The notes below the pieces were generated by a model, which had not been told where the DNA came from, did not search any database, and was given only the letters and a program-made list of their open reading frames with translations. From Selenomonas sp. (GTDB taxonomy: Bacteria; Bacillota; Negativicutes; Selenomonadales; Selenomonadaceae), in the NCBI RefSeq assembly GCF_022771645.1, contig NZ_JALFCU010000113.1, positions 1 to 23,074 on the forward strand: a stretch of 23,074 bases of DNA. The letters run 5' to 3'. A program made the position numbers and the translations under genes. Shown here one piece after another: positions 15,696 through 23,074 of the stretch (positions are counted from its first letter, which is position 1; the number at the start of each line of letters is the position of its first letter).

Positions 15696-16721
15696 TTATT
15701 TTTTGTCGCTCTCGTATTTCGCCACGAGTTTTGAAAGGCGCTTGACTTCTTTGCGGATCTCGGGCAGGTGCTTCATGGCCGCCTGCATGCGCAGCCATTC
15801 CGTGTGGCTCTGCACGGGGAAGCCGGCGCAGAACTGGCCTTCGGGCATGTCGCCGATGATGCCGGAGCGCGCGGCGTAGACGGAGTTCGCGCCGATCGTG
15901 ATGTGGCCGACCGTGCCAACCTGGCCGCCGAACGTGACGTTGTGGCCGACGGTCGTCGAGCCGGAGATACCCGTCTGCGCGACGATGAGGCAATTCGGAC
16001 CGATCTTGCAATTGTGGCCGATGTGGACGAGGTTGTCGATCTTCGTGCCGTGGCCGATGACGGTCGAGCCCATGGCGGCGCGGTCGATGCCGTCGTGCGC
16101 ACCGATTTCGACATCATCTTCGAGCACGACGTTGCCGACCTGCGGCACTTTCGTGTGCACGCCGTCCTTCGTCGTGAAGCCGAAGCCGTCCGAGCCGATG
16201 ACGGCGGAACTGTGGATGACGCAGCGCTTGCCGACGCGGCAATGCTCGCGCACGGTCGCGCTCGAGTAGATGACGGTGTCGTCGTCAATCTCGGCGTACT
16301 GTCCGATGTACGTGTGCGGGTAGAGCGTGACGCGGTCGCCGATGATGGCGTGGTCGTCGACACACGCAAACGGCAAAATCGTGACGTCCTTGCCGATCGT
16401 GACGTCTTTTCCGATGTGCGCCTCGTCGCTCACGCCCTGCGGGAAGACGAGCTTCGGCGTGAAGACTTCGAGGAGCTTCGCAAAGGCCGCACGCGGCTCG
16501 TCAACGTAAATCGCCGGCTTCGGGAAATCTTCCACGCCTTCCGGCAGCATGACGGCGGCGGCCTTCGTCGCCTTCGCCTCTTCGATGTGCGGCTCAACGG
16601 CGAACGTGAGTTCGAGCTCGCCCGCGCCCTCGATGTTGTCAAGGCCGGAGATGACGATCGTCTCGTCGCCTGCGACACGGCCGCCGACGATGGCGGCGAT
16701 GTCCTTCAGCGTCTTCTTCAT
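15696..16721 (-). CDS. lpxD: LpxD, UDP-3-O-(3-hydroxyacyl)glucosamine N-acyltransferase
   Basis: 341 aa, the normal length. LpxD catalyses the third step of lipid A synthesis, adding the N-linked 3-hydroxyacyl chain. The N-terminal uridine-binding domain (1-100) is followed by left-handed beta-helix hexapeptide repeats (about 100-300, e.g. IGKDVTIGKDVTI), and a C-terminal helix (305-340) typical of LpxD. The catalytic-histidine region is KIDNLVHIGHN (227-237). It sits directly after the OmpH-like chaperones, the usual bamA-skp-lpxD order of diderm bacteria. The 19-bp gap upstream carries GAGAGGGTGAG before the ATG. No lpxA, lpxB, lpxC or fabZ is in the window, so they must be elsewhere. Confidence 0.97.
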   Translation of the reverse strand: MKKTLKDIAAIVGGRVAGDETIVISGLDNIEGAGELELTFAVEPHIEEAKATKAAAVMLPEGVEDFPKPAIYVDEPRAAFAKLLEVFTPKLVFPQGVSDEAHIGKDVTIGKDVTILPFACVDDHAIIGDRVTLYPHTYIGQYAEIDDDTVIYSSATVREHCRVGKRCVIHSSAVIGSDGFGFTTKDGVHTKVPQVGNVVLEDDVEIGAHDGIDRAAMGSTVIGHGTKIDNLVHIGHNCKIGPNCLIVAQTGISGSTTVGHNVTFGGQVGTVGHITIGANSVYAARSGIIGDMPEGQFCAGFPVQSHTEWLRMQAAMKHLPEIRKEVKRLSKLVAKYESDKK

Positions 16722-16740
16722 GTGCTCACCCTCTCACTTT

Positions 16741-17181
16741 TTACTGCAATTTCTGGATGGCTTCATCCGTGACGTCGATGCCGCCTTCGACGACGACTTT
16801 CTGCATCTGCTGATTGTCGACGATGGCGTCGAGCTTCTTCTCTTTCGCGACGTCGGCGAGCGCCTGGTCGAGCTTCTGCTTCAGCTGGATGCTGTACGAC
16901 TGGTTGATGCCAGCGATCTTGCGTTGCGCATCCTGCTGCGCCTTCTGGAAGTCCTCGTCGCTCATCGTGCCTTTTTTCTCGTTGAGGTCTTTCGTCGCCT
17001 GATCCTGGGCTTCCGTGATCTTTTGGTTGCCCTCTTCGACGAGGCTCGTGATCTGCGGCGCTTCCTTCATGATGCGGTCGCCGTCGATGTAGCCGATCTG
17101 CGTCTTGCCGCAGCCGGACATGACGAGCATCGCAGCGAAAGCGCAAGCGAGGAGCGCGATGGATTTCTTCGTGAATTTCAT
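16741..17181 (-). CDS. OmpH/Skp-like lipoprotein
   Basis: 146 aa. The N-terminus is a lipoprotein signal with lipobox VMSGC, acylated cysteine C24. The mature part starts QIGYIDGDRIMKEAPQ, matching the strand and helix that open Skp, then has a long charged coiled coil (about 45-120) and ends with KVVVEGGIDVTDEAIQKL, the closing beta-strand motif of OmpH proteins. Skp-type chaperones trap unfolded outer-membrane proteins in the periplasm; here membrane tethering by lipid is expected. It lies 33 bp after the 382-aa paralogue and 19 bp before lpxD. The site before its ATG (AGAAGAG) is weaker than that of its neighbours. It is shorter than classical Skp only slightly. Confidence 0.9.
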   Translation of the reverse strand: MKFTKKSIALLACAFAAMLVMSGCGKTQIGYIDGDRIMKEAPQITSLVEEGNQKITEAQDQATKDLNEKKGTMSDEDFQKAQQDAQRKIAGINQSYSIQLKQKLDQALADVAKEKKLDAIVDNQQMQKVVVEGGIDVTDEAIQKLQ

Positions 17182-17214
17182 AGTACTGGGTTCTCTTCTT
17201 TCTATCGAAACATA

Positions 17215-18363
17215 TCAAGAGTTCTTTGTGGCAGCGTCGTCTGCAGGTGTTGGCGGGTCGGCGGCGAGCTCGTCCTTGACCTCGTCCGTGACATCTGTCG
17301 CGTTCACGCTGACGGTCTTGACGTACCGCTCCGGCACGTCGGGGCCGGCTGCGGGGCGCAGGCCGTCCGGCAGCAGCGACGTGAGGCTGCGCGCCGGGTC
17401 GCAGACGATCAGCGTGAAATGATGAAGGATCGCGACCTTCGCCGCCTTGCTCGCGATGTCATTTAAAATCTTCGACTCGAGCGCGAGGATCTGCTGCTCG
17501 TTTTCGTGGAGCATCGTCTGCGTCGCGACGGCCTGCTGCTGTTTGGCCGCGGATTCGTTCATGCGCGCCGTGATGGCAGTGATGTCGCGCTGCTGCGCCT
17601 CGGATTGGGCTTTCGCGGCCTCGGCCTCGCGCTGGTTCTTCAACTGCTCCATGTCGGCGCGGCTCGTGGCGAATTCCTTCGCGACGGACTGCTCGGCATA
17701 CGCCTGGATTTCCGCCTGCCACTGCCGGTACAGCGCGATCTGCCGCCCGCCGCGCTCGGCTTCGAGCTCGTCGAGGTCGGCGTTCAGCTTCGCGATCACG
17801 TCGTCCGTCAGGCGCATGGCCTCGCGGTTGTCGAGCTTGATCTTGATGTTGAGGATCGCGTTGAGGTATTCCTCGTTGATGGCGTTGCTCTGCGCCTTGT
17901 AGTCCGCTTCCGTCGCGGCCTTGTAGTCGGCAGCGGCCTTCTTCTGCGCGCGCTCGAGCTCGAAGCGGCGGCCGATGACGTCCTGCGCGTTCTTCTGCCA
18001 GACAGAGTCGTCGAACGGCTTGCTGTCGACGGCCACCGGCTGGACGGTGAGCGGCACGTCAAGGCTCTGCTTCAGGCGCGACTTGAGCTCTGCGCGCTCG
18101 GCCATGAGCGTCTGCAGTCGTTCGTATTCCGGATGCGCCTGCACGAGCTCCTGCAGGCGCACGACGCCCGTCGTGCTCTCCGTCGGCTTCGCCGCTGGTG
18201 CGGCATCGCGGTTCAGGATACCTTTCATGAGCAGCGCGCCGCAGCACAGCACGGCGATGCAAACAAGTGCGCCAAGGACGATGGCGCGCTTGCTGCGTGG
18301 TTTCTTTTCGGGAGGCTTCGCCGCATGGTTCGGCGTGCTGATCTCAGCCTTCGCGTCCGCCAT
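17215..18363 (-). CDS. Membrane-anchored long OmpH/Skp-like coiled-coil protein
   Basis: 382 aa. A short basic cytoplasmic tail (1-26) is followed by one membrane helix (27-46, AIVLGALVCIAVLCCGALLM) and a periplasmic part. GVVRLQELVQAHPEYERLQ (66-84) corresponds to the start of Skp-like domains (compare GTVDYRQVMSQHPQLQ in the next paralogue). A very long Ala/Glu/Gln/Lys-rich coiled coil runs about 75-305, and VSVNATDVTDEVKDEL near the end matches the closing OmpH motif. It is therefore a membrane-tethered, roughly doubled-length relative of Skp; its exact role is unknown. Start ATG has GGGGGGAT upstream. A hairpin lies between it and ompH. Homology to Skp is inferred from these two end motifs and position. 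Confidence 0.8.
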   Translation of the reverse strand: MADAKAEISTPNHAAKPPEKKPRSKRAIVLGALVCIAVLCCGALLMKGILNRDAAPAAKPTESTTGVVRLQELVQAHPEYERLQTLMAERAELKSRLKQSLDVPLTVQPVAVDSKPFDDSVWQKNAQDVIGRRFELERAQKKAAADYKAATEADYKAQSNAINEEYLNAILNIKIKLDNREAMRLTDDVIAKLNADLDELEAERGGRQIALYRQWQAEIQAYAEQSVAKEFATSRADMEQLKNQREAEAAKAQSEAQQRDITAITARMNESAAKQQQAVATQTMLHENEQQILALESKILNDIASKAAKVAILHHFTLIVCDPARSLTSLLPDGLRPAAGPDVPERYVKTVSVNATDVTDEVKDELAADPPTPADDAATKNS

Positions 18364-18385
18364 GGAAATCCCCCCTATTCAGAAA

Positions 18386-18415
18386 GATACCGAGCACATC
18401 AGATGGCTCGGTATC
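18386..18415 (-). terminator. Hairpin between ompH and the 382-aa gene (attenuator or weak terminator)
   Basis: A perfect 10-bp stem (GATACCGAGC / GCTCGGTATC) with a 10-nt loop, followed on the minus strand by TTTCT. It lies between two genes of the same direction, so it may stop part of the transcripts and keep ompH expression higher than that of the genes after it. Confidence 0.65.
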
Positions 18416-18443
18416 GTTTCTATTTCAGCTTGCTTGTTCGAAG

Positions 18444-18911
18444 TTATTTCGAAACTTTCTTGACGACATCCTGCGTGATGTCTGTGCCGCCGTAGACGAC
18501 CGCGTTCTTGTCGATGACGACCGTCAGGCCTTTCGCATCGGCGACGGATTTCACGGCATCCTCCACGGATTTCTGGATCGGCTCGAGGAGCTCCTGCTGC
18601 TTCTGCTGCAGGCGCTGCTGCGTCTGCTGGTAGTAGTCGGATTTCTCCTGGTCGCTCATGTTCGCGGATTTCTCTTCGAAATCTTTCTGGGCGTCCTGCA
18701 CGGCCTGCTGGAGCTCGCTATTCGCGCTCTGGAGCTGCGGATGCTGGCTCATGACCTGGCGGTAGTCGACCGTGCCGACGTTGCTGTTGCCGGCGGCGGA
18801 AGCCATGCCGGAGCCGAACTGCGTGAGGGCGAGAGCGACGACGGAACCGACGAAGACGAGGGCGATGAGGACGCTGATGATCTTGACGGATTTTTTCTGG
18901 AACGTAATCAT
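18444..18911 (-). CDS. ompH: OmpH/Skp family periplasmic chaperone
   Basis: 155 aa. The N-terminal signal segment covers residues 10-40 (IISVLIALVFVGSVVALAL, with a possible cleavage near ASAA, 37-40). The mature part begins VGTVDYRQVMSQHPQL, continues as a Gln/Glu/Lys-rich coiled coil (60-125) and ends VVYGGTDITQDVVKKV, the standard OmpH close. It would carry unfolded outer-membrane proteins to the BAM complex. The ATG at 18911 is chosen because AAAGGGAG lies just before it and a promoter lies at 18966-18994; an upstream in-frame start at 19016 would place the promoter inside the gene. It is the first gene of the ompH-lpxD-lpxL transcript. Confidence 0.93.
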   Translation of the reverse strand: MITFQKKSVKIISVLIALVFVGSVVALALTQFGSGMASAAGNSNVGTVDYRQVMSQHPQLQSANSELQQAVQDAQKDFEEKSANMSDQEKSDYYQQTQQRLQQKQQELLEPIQKSVEDAVKSVADAKGLTVVIDKNAVVYGGTDITQDVVKKVSK

Positions 18912-18965
18912 GTTTTTCTCCCTTTCACGAAAATCATTCGTTGAGTTGTTTTTGAGACACGGTTT

Positions 18966-18994
18966 ATTATAGCAAAGTCGGAAAATGGATTCAA
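18966..18994 (-). promoter_or_regulatory. Promoter of the ompH-lpxD-lpxL operon
   Basis: On the minus strand TTGAAT (18994-18989), a 17-bp spacer ending in TGC, then TATAAT (18971-18966). The start of transcription would be near 18959, leaving a leader of about 48 nt before ATG 18911. Confidence 0.75.
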
Positions 18995-19036
18995 GACATT
19001 TCCTGACAACGTGCAAATTTTGAATCGCGGTGCACG

Positions 19037-20341
19037 TCAGAAGTTGCCGATGACGCGCAGCCAGCTGTCTTCGGAGTCGACGGCGTATTCGAGGCTGAGG
19101 AAATCGTGCAGGCGATAGCGGAGCGCGCCCTCGCCGCGGCTGTCTGCCGGGCGGTATTCGTAGCGCGCGCTCCAGTCCCGCGCGATGCGCCAGCCGAAAT
19201 CGTAAATCGGCCGGTCATCTTTGAAATCGTAGCGCAGGCCTGCCGCCGTGCCCCAGCCGAGGTCGCGCTGCCAGCCGAGCTGGAAGCGCCAATCGACATC
19301 TTGGGGCGTGACTTCGAGGCGCGTGTAGAGCTCGTCAACAGCATCGAAGCGCACGCCTGCATGCAACTGGCCGACGAGGTCGTCCTCGTTGTCATGCGTC
19401 GCGCCCTCGCTGCGGCCAACGTCGACCCAGCCCGTCGCGCGCACGCGGTAGCGGTCAGAGTCCGAGCGCGCCATGGCGGCCGCCCGCTCGCCCGTCGTGA
19501 TCGTCGTGCGCGTCTTCATGCGAAGCGCGCGGAAATCGGGGCGCGCGTCGATGGCGCCCGCGAGCAGCTGCTCGAACGCGGCACGGTGGCGCTCCGTGAA
19601 CGCGACGGGCACGCCGACGAGCAGGTTCGCTTTGTCTTTCATGAGCTCGCGATGCGTCAGGAGCATCATGTTCGGCATCGTGTCCGAGCGCATGGAGAGG
19701 TCGACCGTGCGCACGACGGGCAGTCGCGGGTAGACGGTCAAAGTGACCTGCGCATCCGTATCCGCCGTGACGTCGAAATCCGCGCGGAACTCCGGCAAAT
19801 GCGCATCAAGATACGCGTTGACTTCGCGCTTCAGTACGCCGTTCGTCCAGTCGGCCGCCGCGATGGGGAGGCCGAGGAGCGCGCGGTCAAATACCTGCTC
19901 GACGCCCGCGAGGTCCTGCCGCACGAGCGATTCGACCTCAGGCGCCATGCCATCGACGGCGACCGTGACGGAGACGTGCTCGACGCGGTCGTTCCACGGC
20001 GCGAGCGTCACGCGGACGCGCGCCGTCTCGCCCGGCTCGACCGTCACGCCCGTGACCGTGTAGCCGACAAGCACCTTGTCAAAGACTTCCTGGATGACGG
20101 CGGCGTTCTGCGCCGCATCCGCTGCGCTCATCGCGGCCGGTTTCCCGAGCAGCAGCTGCTCCGCGATCGCGTCAATGCTCGATTCCATGCGCGCCGCAAC
20201 GGGCACAGGCACGGCATCCGCCGCCGTGACGGCCGCCTCGACGGCCGTGATGCAGCCGGCCGCTTCCGCGCGCCACGGGAGGCCGGACGCAAAAAGGAGC
20301 AGGATGGCCGCGAGCAAAAGCTTCTTCATCTGCACACGCAC
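19037..20341 (-). CDS. Putative outer-membrane beta-barrel protein of the bamA operon
   Basis: 434 aa, not recognised as a named family. It begins with a signal peptide (residues 5-28, KKLLLAAILLLFASGLPWRA then EA|A). The N-terminal part (about 30-245) has alternating helix/strand segments that could be one or more POTRA-like domains. From about 290 to the end short amphipathic strands alternate (YRVRATGWVDVG, RFQLGWQRDLGWG, WSARYEYRPA, FLSLEYAVD), ending with phenylalanine (VIGNF), as outer-membrane barrels do. The GTG at 20341 has GGGGAG 6 nt upstream; the ATG at 20329 would be 18 nt away. It lies 24 bp after bamA, so it is probably co-expressed. A TamA-like or BAM-associated role is inference. 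Confidence 0.8.
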   Translation of the reverse strand: MRVQMKKLLLAAILLLFASGLPWRAEAAGCITAVEAAVTAADAVPVPVAARMESSIDAIAEQLLLGKPAAMSAADAAQNAAVIQEVFDKVLVGYTVTGVTVEPGETARVRVTLAPWNDRVEHVSVTVAVDGMAPEVESLVRQDLAGVEQVFDRALLGLPIAAADWTNGVLKREVNAYLDAHLPEFRADFDVTADTDAQVTLTVYPRLPVVRTVDLSMRSDTMPNMMLLTHRELMKDKANLLVGVPVAFTERHRAAFEQLLAGAIDARPDFRALRMKTRTTITTGERAAAMARSDSDRYRVRATGWVDVGRSEGATHDNEDDLVGQLHAGVRFDAVDELYTRLEVTPQDVDWRFQLGWQRDLGWGTAAGLRYDFKDDRPIYDFGWRIARDWSARYEYRPADSRGEGALRYRLHDFLSLEYAVDSEDSWLRVIGNF

Positions 20342-20365
20342 ATCCCGCTCCCCATTTTACGAAAT

Positions 20366-22492
20366 TTAGAATGTACCACCCACGGAGAAGTGGACGCGGC
20401 CGCCGTCGTCGCCGCGGCCGTAGTCGAGGCGGACGGGGCCGAGCGGCGTCACGAGTGACATGCCGATGCCGACGCTGCCATGGATGTCATCCGGCCAAAG
20501 GTCGTCTTCCCACGCGCTGCCCCAGTCGGTGAAGAGCGCGCCCTGCACCTTGCTGACGATCGGGAAACGGTACTCGAGCGTCGCGAGGAACATATGCTCG
20601 CCGCGGAACTGGTCGTCGCGATAGCCGCGCAGGCTGTTCTGGCCGCCGACCTTGAAACGCGCATACTCGGAGATGTCGCCGTCGCTCCAGCCGTACTGGC
20701 CGCGGAGCGCCCAGACCTGATTCTTGCCAGCCTTGAAATAACGCTGGTCTTCGATGTCGGCCTTGCGGTAGTCAAAGTCTCCGCCGAAGCCGCCAAGCTC
20801 ACCCGTCAGAGCGACGCGGCCGCCCATCGTCGGGAAATAGACATTATCGCGCGTATCCGTGACATGCTGGAGGATGACCGCGCGCGTCGTGCCAAAGTTG
20901 TCCTCTTCCCACTTCTTGTGGGTCGCGCCAGAGCCGTGGCCGTTCAGGTTGCCGACCTCCGTCTGCTTGACGTACTGGTCTTTGCGGTTGCGGAGCGTGA
21001 TGTAGTTCGTCGAATACTCGCTGACCGGACGGCCGAGCGTGATCTCGCCGCCGGAATAATGGCGCATGTACGATTCGATATGGTCGCCGTTCTCGTCATA
21101 ATCGTCATACTCGTACGTACGGTTGTAGATGCGGAACGTGCCTGTCGTCTGCTTTTGGTCGAGCCACGGGCGACGGTACGAGAAGCTGTAGCCGTGCGAA
21201 TCCTCGTCATCACCGCTGAACTCATACGTGATATTGATGGCATCGCCCGTGCCGCGAAAGTTCGTATCACCAATCGCGATCATACCGATGACACCGTCCT
21301 GGCTCGAATAGCCGGCGCCGACGCTGAACGTGCCCGTGCGTTTTTCCTTGACGTTCCACTCGACGATGACGGCATTCGGCTCGACCCCCGGCTGGACTTT
21401 CGGCGTGACCTCCTCGAAAAAGCCGAGGTTGTTCACACGCTGCCAGCTGCGCTGCGTCTTTTTCGCATTGAACGGCTCGCCGGGCTTCTGGCGCATCTCG
21501 CGCAGGATGACGTAGTCCTTTGTCTTCTCGTTGCCCTTGATTTTAAACGACTCAATCTTGCCTTCGTTGAGCTTGATCGTGAGGTTGCCGTCCTTGTCGA
21601 TGTTGAGGTCGGTGATCTTTGCGAGAATGTAGCCGTCCTCGCGGTATTTCTCCTGGATGGCCTGCACGTTGCGCTTCAGCGTGACGCTGTTGAGCATCTT
21701 GCCGGGCTCCAACGTGACGAGGCTCATGAGATCATCCGTCGTCTCGACCGTGTTGCCCGTGATGGCGACGCTCTTCAAAATCGGGTTTTCAAGTACGTGG
21801 TACGTCAGCACGACGCCCTCAGGCACCGTCTCGAACGTCGGGAACAGGTCGTAGTAATAGCCCGTCGAAATGAGCGCGTCGAGGTCGGCATCGAGGCCTT
21901 TCGCCGTGTAGATGTCGCCCGTGCGCATATGGATAGCACTCTTCGCCGTCGCGAGCGTCGTATCCGTCGCGCCGTCAAAGACGACATCGACGATCGTCTG
22001 ACCTTCGTTCTGCTTCTTGTACGCTTCGATCTGCGCTTCCGTCGGACGGAGTTTCGCCCAGTCGCGCACGCGGTCACTGACTTCTTCCGTCGTGCTCTTC
22101 GCACCGGACGCGAGCGACGATACCGTCGCGTCCGACTCGGCGGCAACAGCATCCGCTATCGTCGTTTCTTCTGTCGTTGCAGGAACTTCCGACGCGGTGG
22201 CTTCCGTCGCAACAGGCGTGCTCGTCGTGTCATCTGCCGTCGCTGTTTCTTCTGTCACCGTTGTTTCGTCTGCCGTCGCATCGACCGTCTCCGGCGCTGC
22301 CGTCGTGGCTTCCCCGCTCGCCGACGCAGCGTCAGCCGCCATCTGCTCGGCCGCGCCCGACTCCGCGCCGAGTGCATTTGCTACGGTATCGGCCGTATCG
22401 GCCTCAGCGGCGAACGTCAGCCCCGGCGCGGCGGTGACGCTCGTCGCGAGCGCGATGGCCGCCGCCAGTTTCTTGTAAGCGTTCTTCGTCAA
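20366..22492 (-). CDS. bamA: BamA, Omp85-family outer-membrane protein assembly factor
   Basis: 708 aa. A signal peptide (1-29, cut after TFA) is followed by a low-complexity Ala/Thr/Glu segment of about 110 residues (30-140), then POTRA repeats (about 150-385; I see room for three) and the 16-strand barrel (about 390-708). Landmarks are SVAITGNTVETTDDL at a POTRA start, ERTGTFSVGAGYSSQDG-like text at the barrel entry, NSLRGY (RGY at 622-624, the conserved loop-6 motif) and the C-terminal signal HFSVGGTF. BamA folds and inserts barrels into the outer membrane. Classical proteobacterial BamA has five POTRA domains and about 800 aa. The start is TTG 22492: GGGAGG lies 8 nt upstream, and the next ATG would remove the signal peptide. 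Confidence 0.97.
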   Translation of the reverse strand: MTKNAYKKLAAAIALATSVTAAPGLTFAAEADTADTVANALGAESGAAEQMAADAASASGEATTAAPETVDATADETTVTEETATADDTTSTPVATEATASEVPATTEETTIADAVAAESDATVSSLASGAKSTTEEVSDRVRDWAKLRPTEAQIEAYKKQNEGQTIVDVVFDGATDTTLATAKSAIHMRTGDIYTAKGLDADLDALISTGYYYDLFPTFETVPEGVVLTYHVLENPILKSVAITGNTVETTDDLMSLVTLEPGKMLNSVTLKRNVQAIQEKYREDGYILAKITDLNIDKDGNLTIKLNEGKIESFKIKGNEKTKDYVILREMRQKPGEPFNAKKTQRSWQRVNNLGFFEEVTPKVQPGVEPNAVIVEWNVKEKRTGTFSVGAGYSSQDGVIGMIAIGDTNFRGTGDAINITYEFSGDDEDSHGYSFSYRRPWLDQKQTTGTFRIYNRTYEYDDYDENGDHIESYMRHYSGGEITLGRPVSEYSTNYITLRNRKDQYVKQTEVGNLNGHGSGATHKKWEEDNFGTTRAVILQHVTDTRDNVYFPTMGGRVALTGELGGFGGDFDYRKADIEDQRYFKAGKNQVWALRGQYGWSDGDISEYARFKVGGQNSLRGYRDDQFRGEHMFLATLEYRFPIVSKVQGALFTDWGSAWEDDLWPDDIHGSVGIGMSLVTPLGPVRLDYGRGDDGGRVHFSVGGTF

Positions 22493-22500
22493 AAAACAAA

Positions 22501-22506
22501 CCTCCC
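22501..22506 (-). promoter_or_regulatory. Ribosome binding site deciding the bamA TTG start
   Basis: GGGAGG on the minus strand, 8 nt before TTG 22492. The next in-frame ATG is about residue 52, beyond the signal peptide. Confidence 0.7.
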
Positions 22507-22510
22507 AAGC

Positions 22511-22526
22511 AGCGGAAGCATCCGCT
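22511..22526 (-). promoter_or_regulatory. Small hairpin in the bamA leader
   Basis: A perfect 6-bp stem with a 4-nt loop (AGCGGA-AGCA-TCCGCT) directly before the ribosome binding site. It could affect translation of bamA; no regulator is evident. Confidence 0.35.
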
Positions 22527-22568
22527 ACGGTCTTTGTGATTCTCTGTGTTCAAAACAAATTACATATC

Positions 22569-22597
22569 ATTATATCGTTTTCTCACGGCTGCCGCAA
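22569..22597 (-). promoter_or_regulatory. Promoter of bamA
   Basis: On the minus strand TTGCGG (22597-22592), a 17-bp spacer and TATAAT (22574-22569). The -35 element lies in the last codons of the upstream gene. The leader to TTG 22492 would be about 70 nt. Confidence 0.6.
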
Positions 22598-23074
22598 GGC
22601 CTTTCCTGCTGACTGCATGAGTTTCTGCGTCTCGGGCGCGGGAACGGCGGGCGCAACCGGCTGCGCGGCGGCTTGCGGCGTTGCGGGGACGCTTGCGGCT
22701 GGCGACGCCTCTTCCGTCACGGTCGCGGCAGCACTCACGCGCGTCACGTTCGACGCGTCTGCGATGTTTTCCGTGCTCGCAACGGTTGCTTGCGTCGCGT
22801 TGTCCTCGTTCGTGAGCGCAGGTGTTTCTGTCATTGCCGCTTTGTCTTGCGGCAGGGATTCCGTCGCTTGTTCACTGCTTTGCGACGGCGTCGCAATCTC
22901 AGCGGGGCGCGACGGGATGATGGCCGTCTCGGGCGGCGCGACGGCCGGCGTCAAGAACCATGCGAGCGCGACGACGACGGCTGCCGCCGTCAGCGGCACG
23001 ATGCGCCACGCCCAGCGGCGCGCACGCGTCCATTTGCTCGTCGGTCCCGCTTCTTGCGCGCGCTGGAGTTCCGC
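22583..23074 (-). CDS. Unknown single-pass membrane protein, C-terminal 163 residues
   Basis: The frame is open from the window edge to a TGA at 22583, giving 163 residues; the N-terminus is outside. The visible part begins AELQRAQEAGPTSKWTRARR, a basic cytoplasmic stretch, then has one membrane helix (IVPLTAAAVVVALAWFL) and about 120 residues rich in Ala, Thr, Pro and Glu with no recognisable fold, ending KLMQSAGKALRQP. The positive residues before the helix place the low-complexity tail in the periplasm. A GTG at 22999 could serve as a start but would cut into the basic region, so I read the gene as continuing off the edge. Function is unknown; it may be an envelope protein expressed upstream of bamA. 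Confidence 0.7.
   Translation of the reverse strand, partial: AELQRAQEAGPTSKWTRARRWAWRIVPLTAAAVVVALAWFLTPAVAPPETAIIPSRPAEIATPSQSSEQATESLPQDKAAMTETPALTNEDNATQATVASTENIADASNVTRVSAAATVTEEASPAASVPATPQAAAQPVAPAVPAPETQKLMQSAGKALRQP

Noticed and set aside
15768..16772. Plus-strand open frame of 334 codons opposite lpxD
   Set aside because: Shadow frame; lpxD is unambiguous on the minus strand.
17506..18495. Plus-strand open frame of 329 codons opposite the OmpH-like genes
   Set aside because: Shadow frame covering two minus-strand genes and the hairpin between them.
18912..19016. N-terminal extension of ompH to 19016
   Set aside because: It would cover the promoter at 18966-18994 and put 35 residues before a good signal segment; ATG 18911 has a proper ribosome site.
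19003..19040. Imperfect inverted repeat (TGCACGT arms) at the end of the 434-aa gene as a terminator
   Set aside because: The arms have a bulge and no U-tract follows on the minus strand; too weak to call.
19106..20458. Plus-strand open frame of 450 codons opposite the 434-aa gene
   Set aside because: Arg/Ala/Asp-rich translation typical of antisense frames in GC-rich genes; the minus-strand gene has a signal peptide and ribosome site.
20480..22612. Long open frame on the plus strand opposite bamA (710 codons)
   Set aside because: It is a shadow of bamA in high-GC DNA; its product is Arg/Val/Asp-rich without any recognisable domain.
1..23074. CRISPR arrays, insertion sequences or integrase genes
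   Set aside because: No regularly spaced repeats, transposase or integrase motifs were found on either strand.

Overview
The window looks like a chromosomal segment of a diderm Firmicute of the class Negativicutes (Selenomonas/Mitsuokella-like). The right third carries outer-membrane assembly and lipid A genes (BamA, three Skp/OmpH-like chaperones, LpxD, an LpxL/HtrB-type acyltransferase). Promoters and Shine-Dalgarno sites are of strong Gram-positive style (TATAAT boxes, AGGAGG-like sites). All genes I can support lie on the minus strand, so they read from right to left. Genus-level assignment is inference.

Right part, 23074 to 14721, high GC (about 68% in a block counted in lpxD): the tail of an unknown single-pass membrane protein; bamA (TTG start, own promoter, long Ala/Thr/Glu-rich spacer before the POTRA domains); an unrecognised 434-aa outer-membrane barrel candidate; then, from a second strong promoter, ompH (soluble periplasmic type), a hairpin, a membrane-anchored 382-aa OmpH-like protein, an OmpH-like lipoprotein, lpxD and an lpxL-type gene. 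Together these cover chaperoning and insertion of outer-membrane proteins and two acylation steps of lipid A.

Junction, 14720 to 14467: no gene. It holds GC-rich palindromes that run into the 3' end of lpxL, a 21-bp imperfect inverted repeat that may end lpxL transcription, and a near-consensus promoter (TTGGAA-17-TATAAT) reading left into the defence operon.

Left part, 14466 to 1, clearly lower GC (about 30 to 55%, patchy): a compact operon with 4-bp overlaps to 36-bp gaps. Order of transcription: unknown 709-aa protein; brxP (PAPS-reductase/DndC-like PP-loop ATPase with ferredoxin clusters); brxC/pglY ATPase; pglZ; a 65-aa zinc-ribbon-like protein; a short brxL; a cysteine desulfurase; and a RhuM-family gene cut by the window edge. 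The brxP-brxC-pglZ-brxL core is that of a type 4 BREX phage-defence system, which has no PglX methyltransferase. A cysteine desulfurase in the same operon as the PP-loop ATPase BrxP gives a sulfur donor plus a sulfur transferase. I therefore predict sulfur-based (phosphorothioate-like) DNA marking rather than methylation, coupled to PglZ/BrxC/BrxL. The 709-aa protein and the 65-aa zinc protein are the best candidates for undescribed parts.
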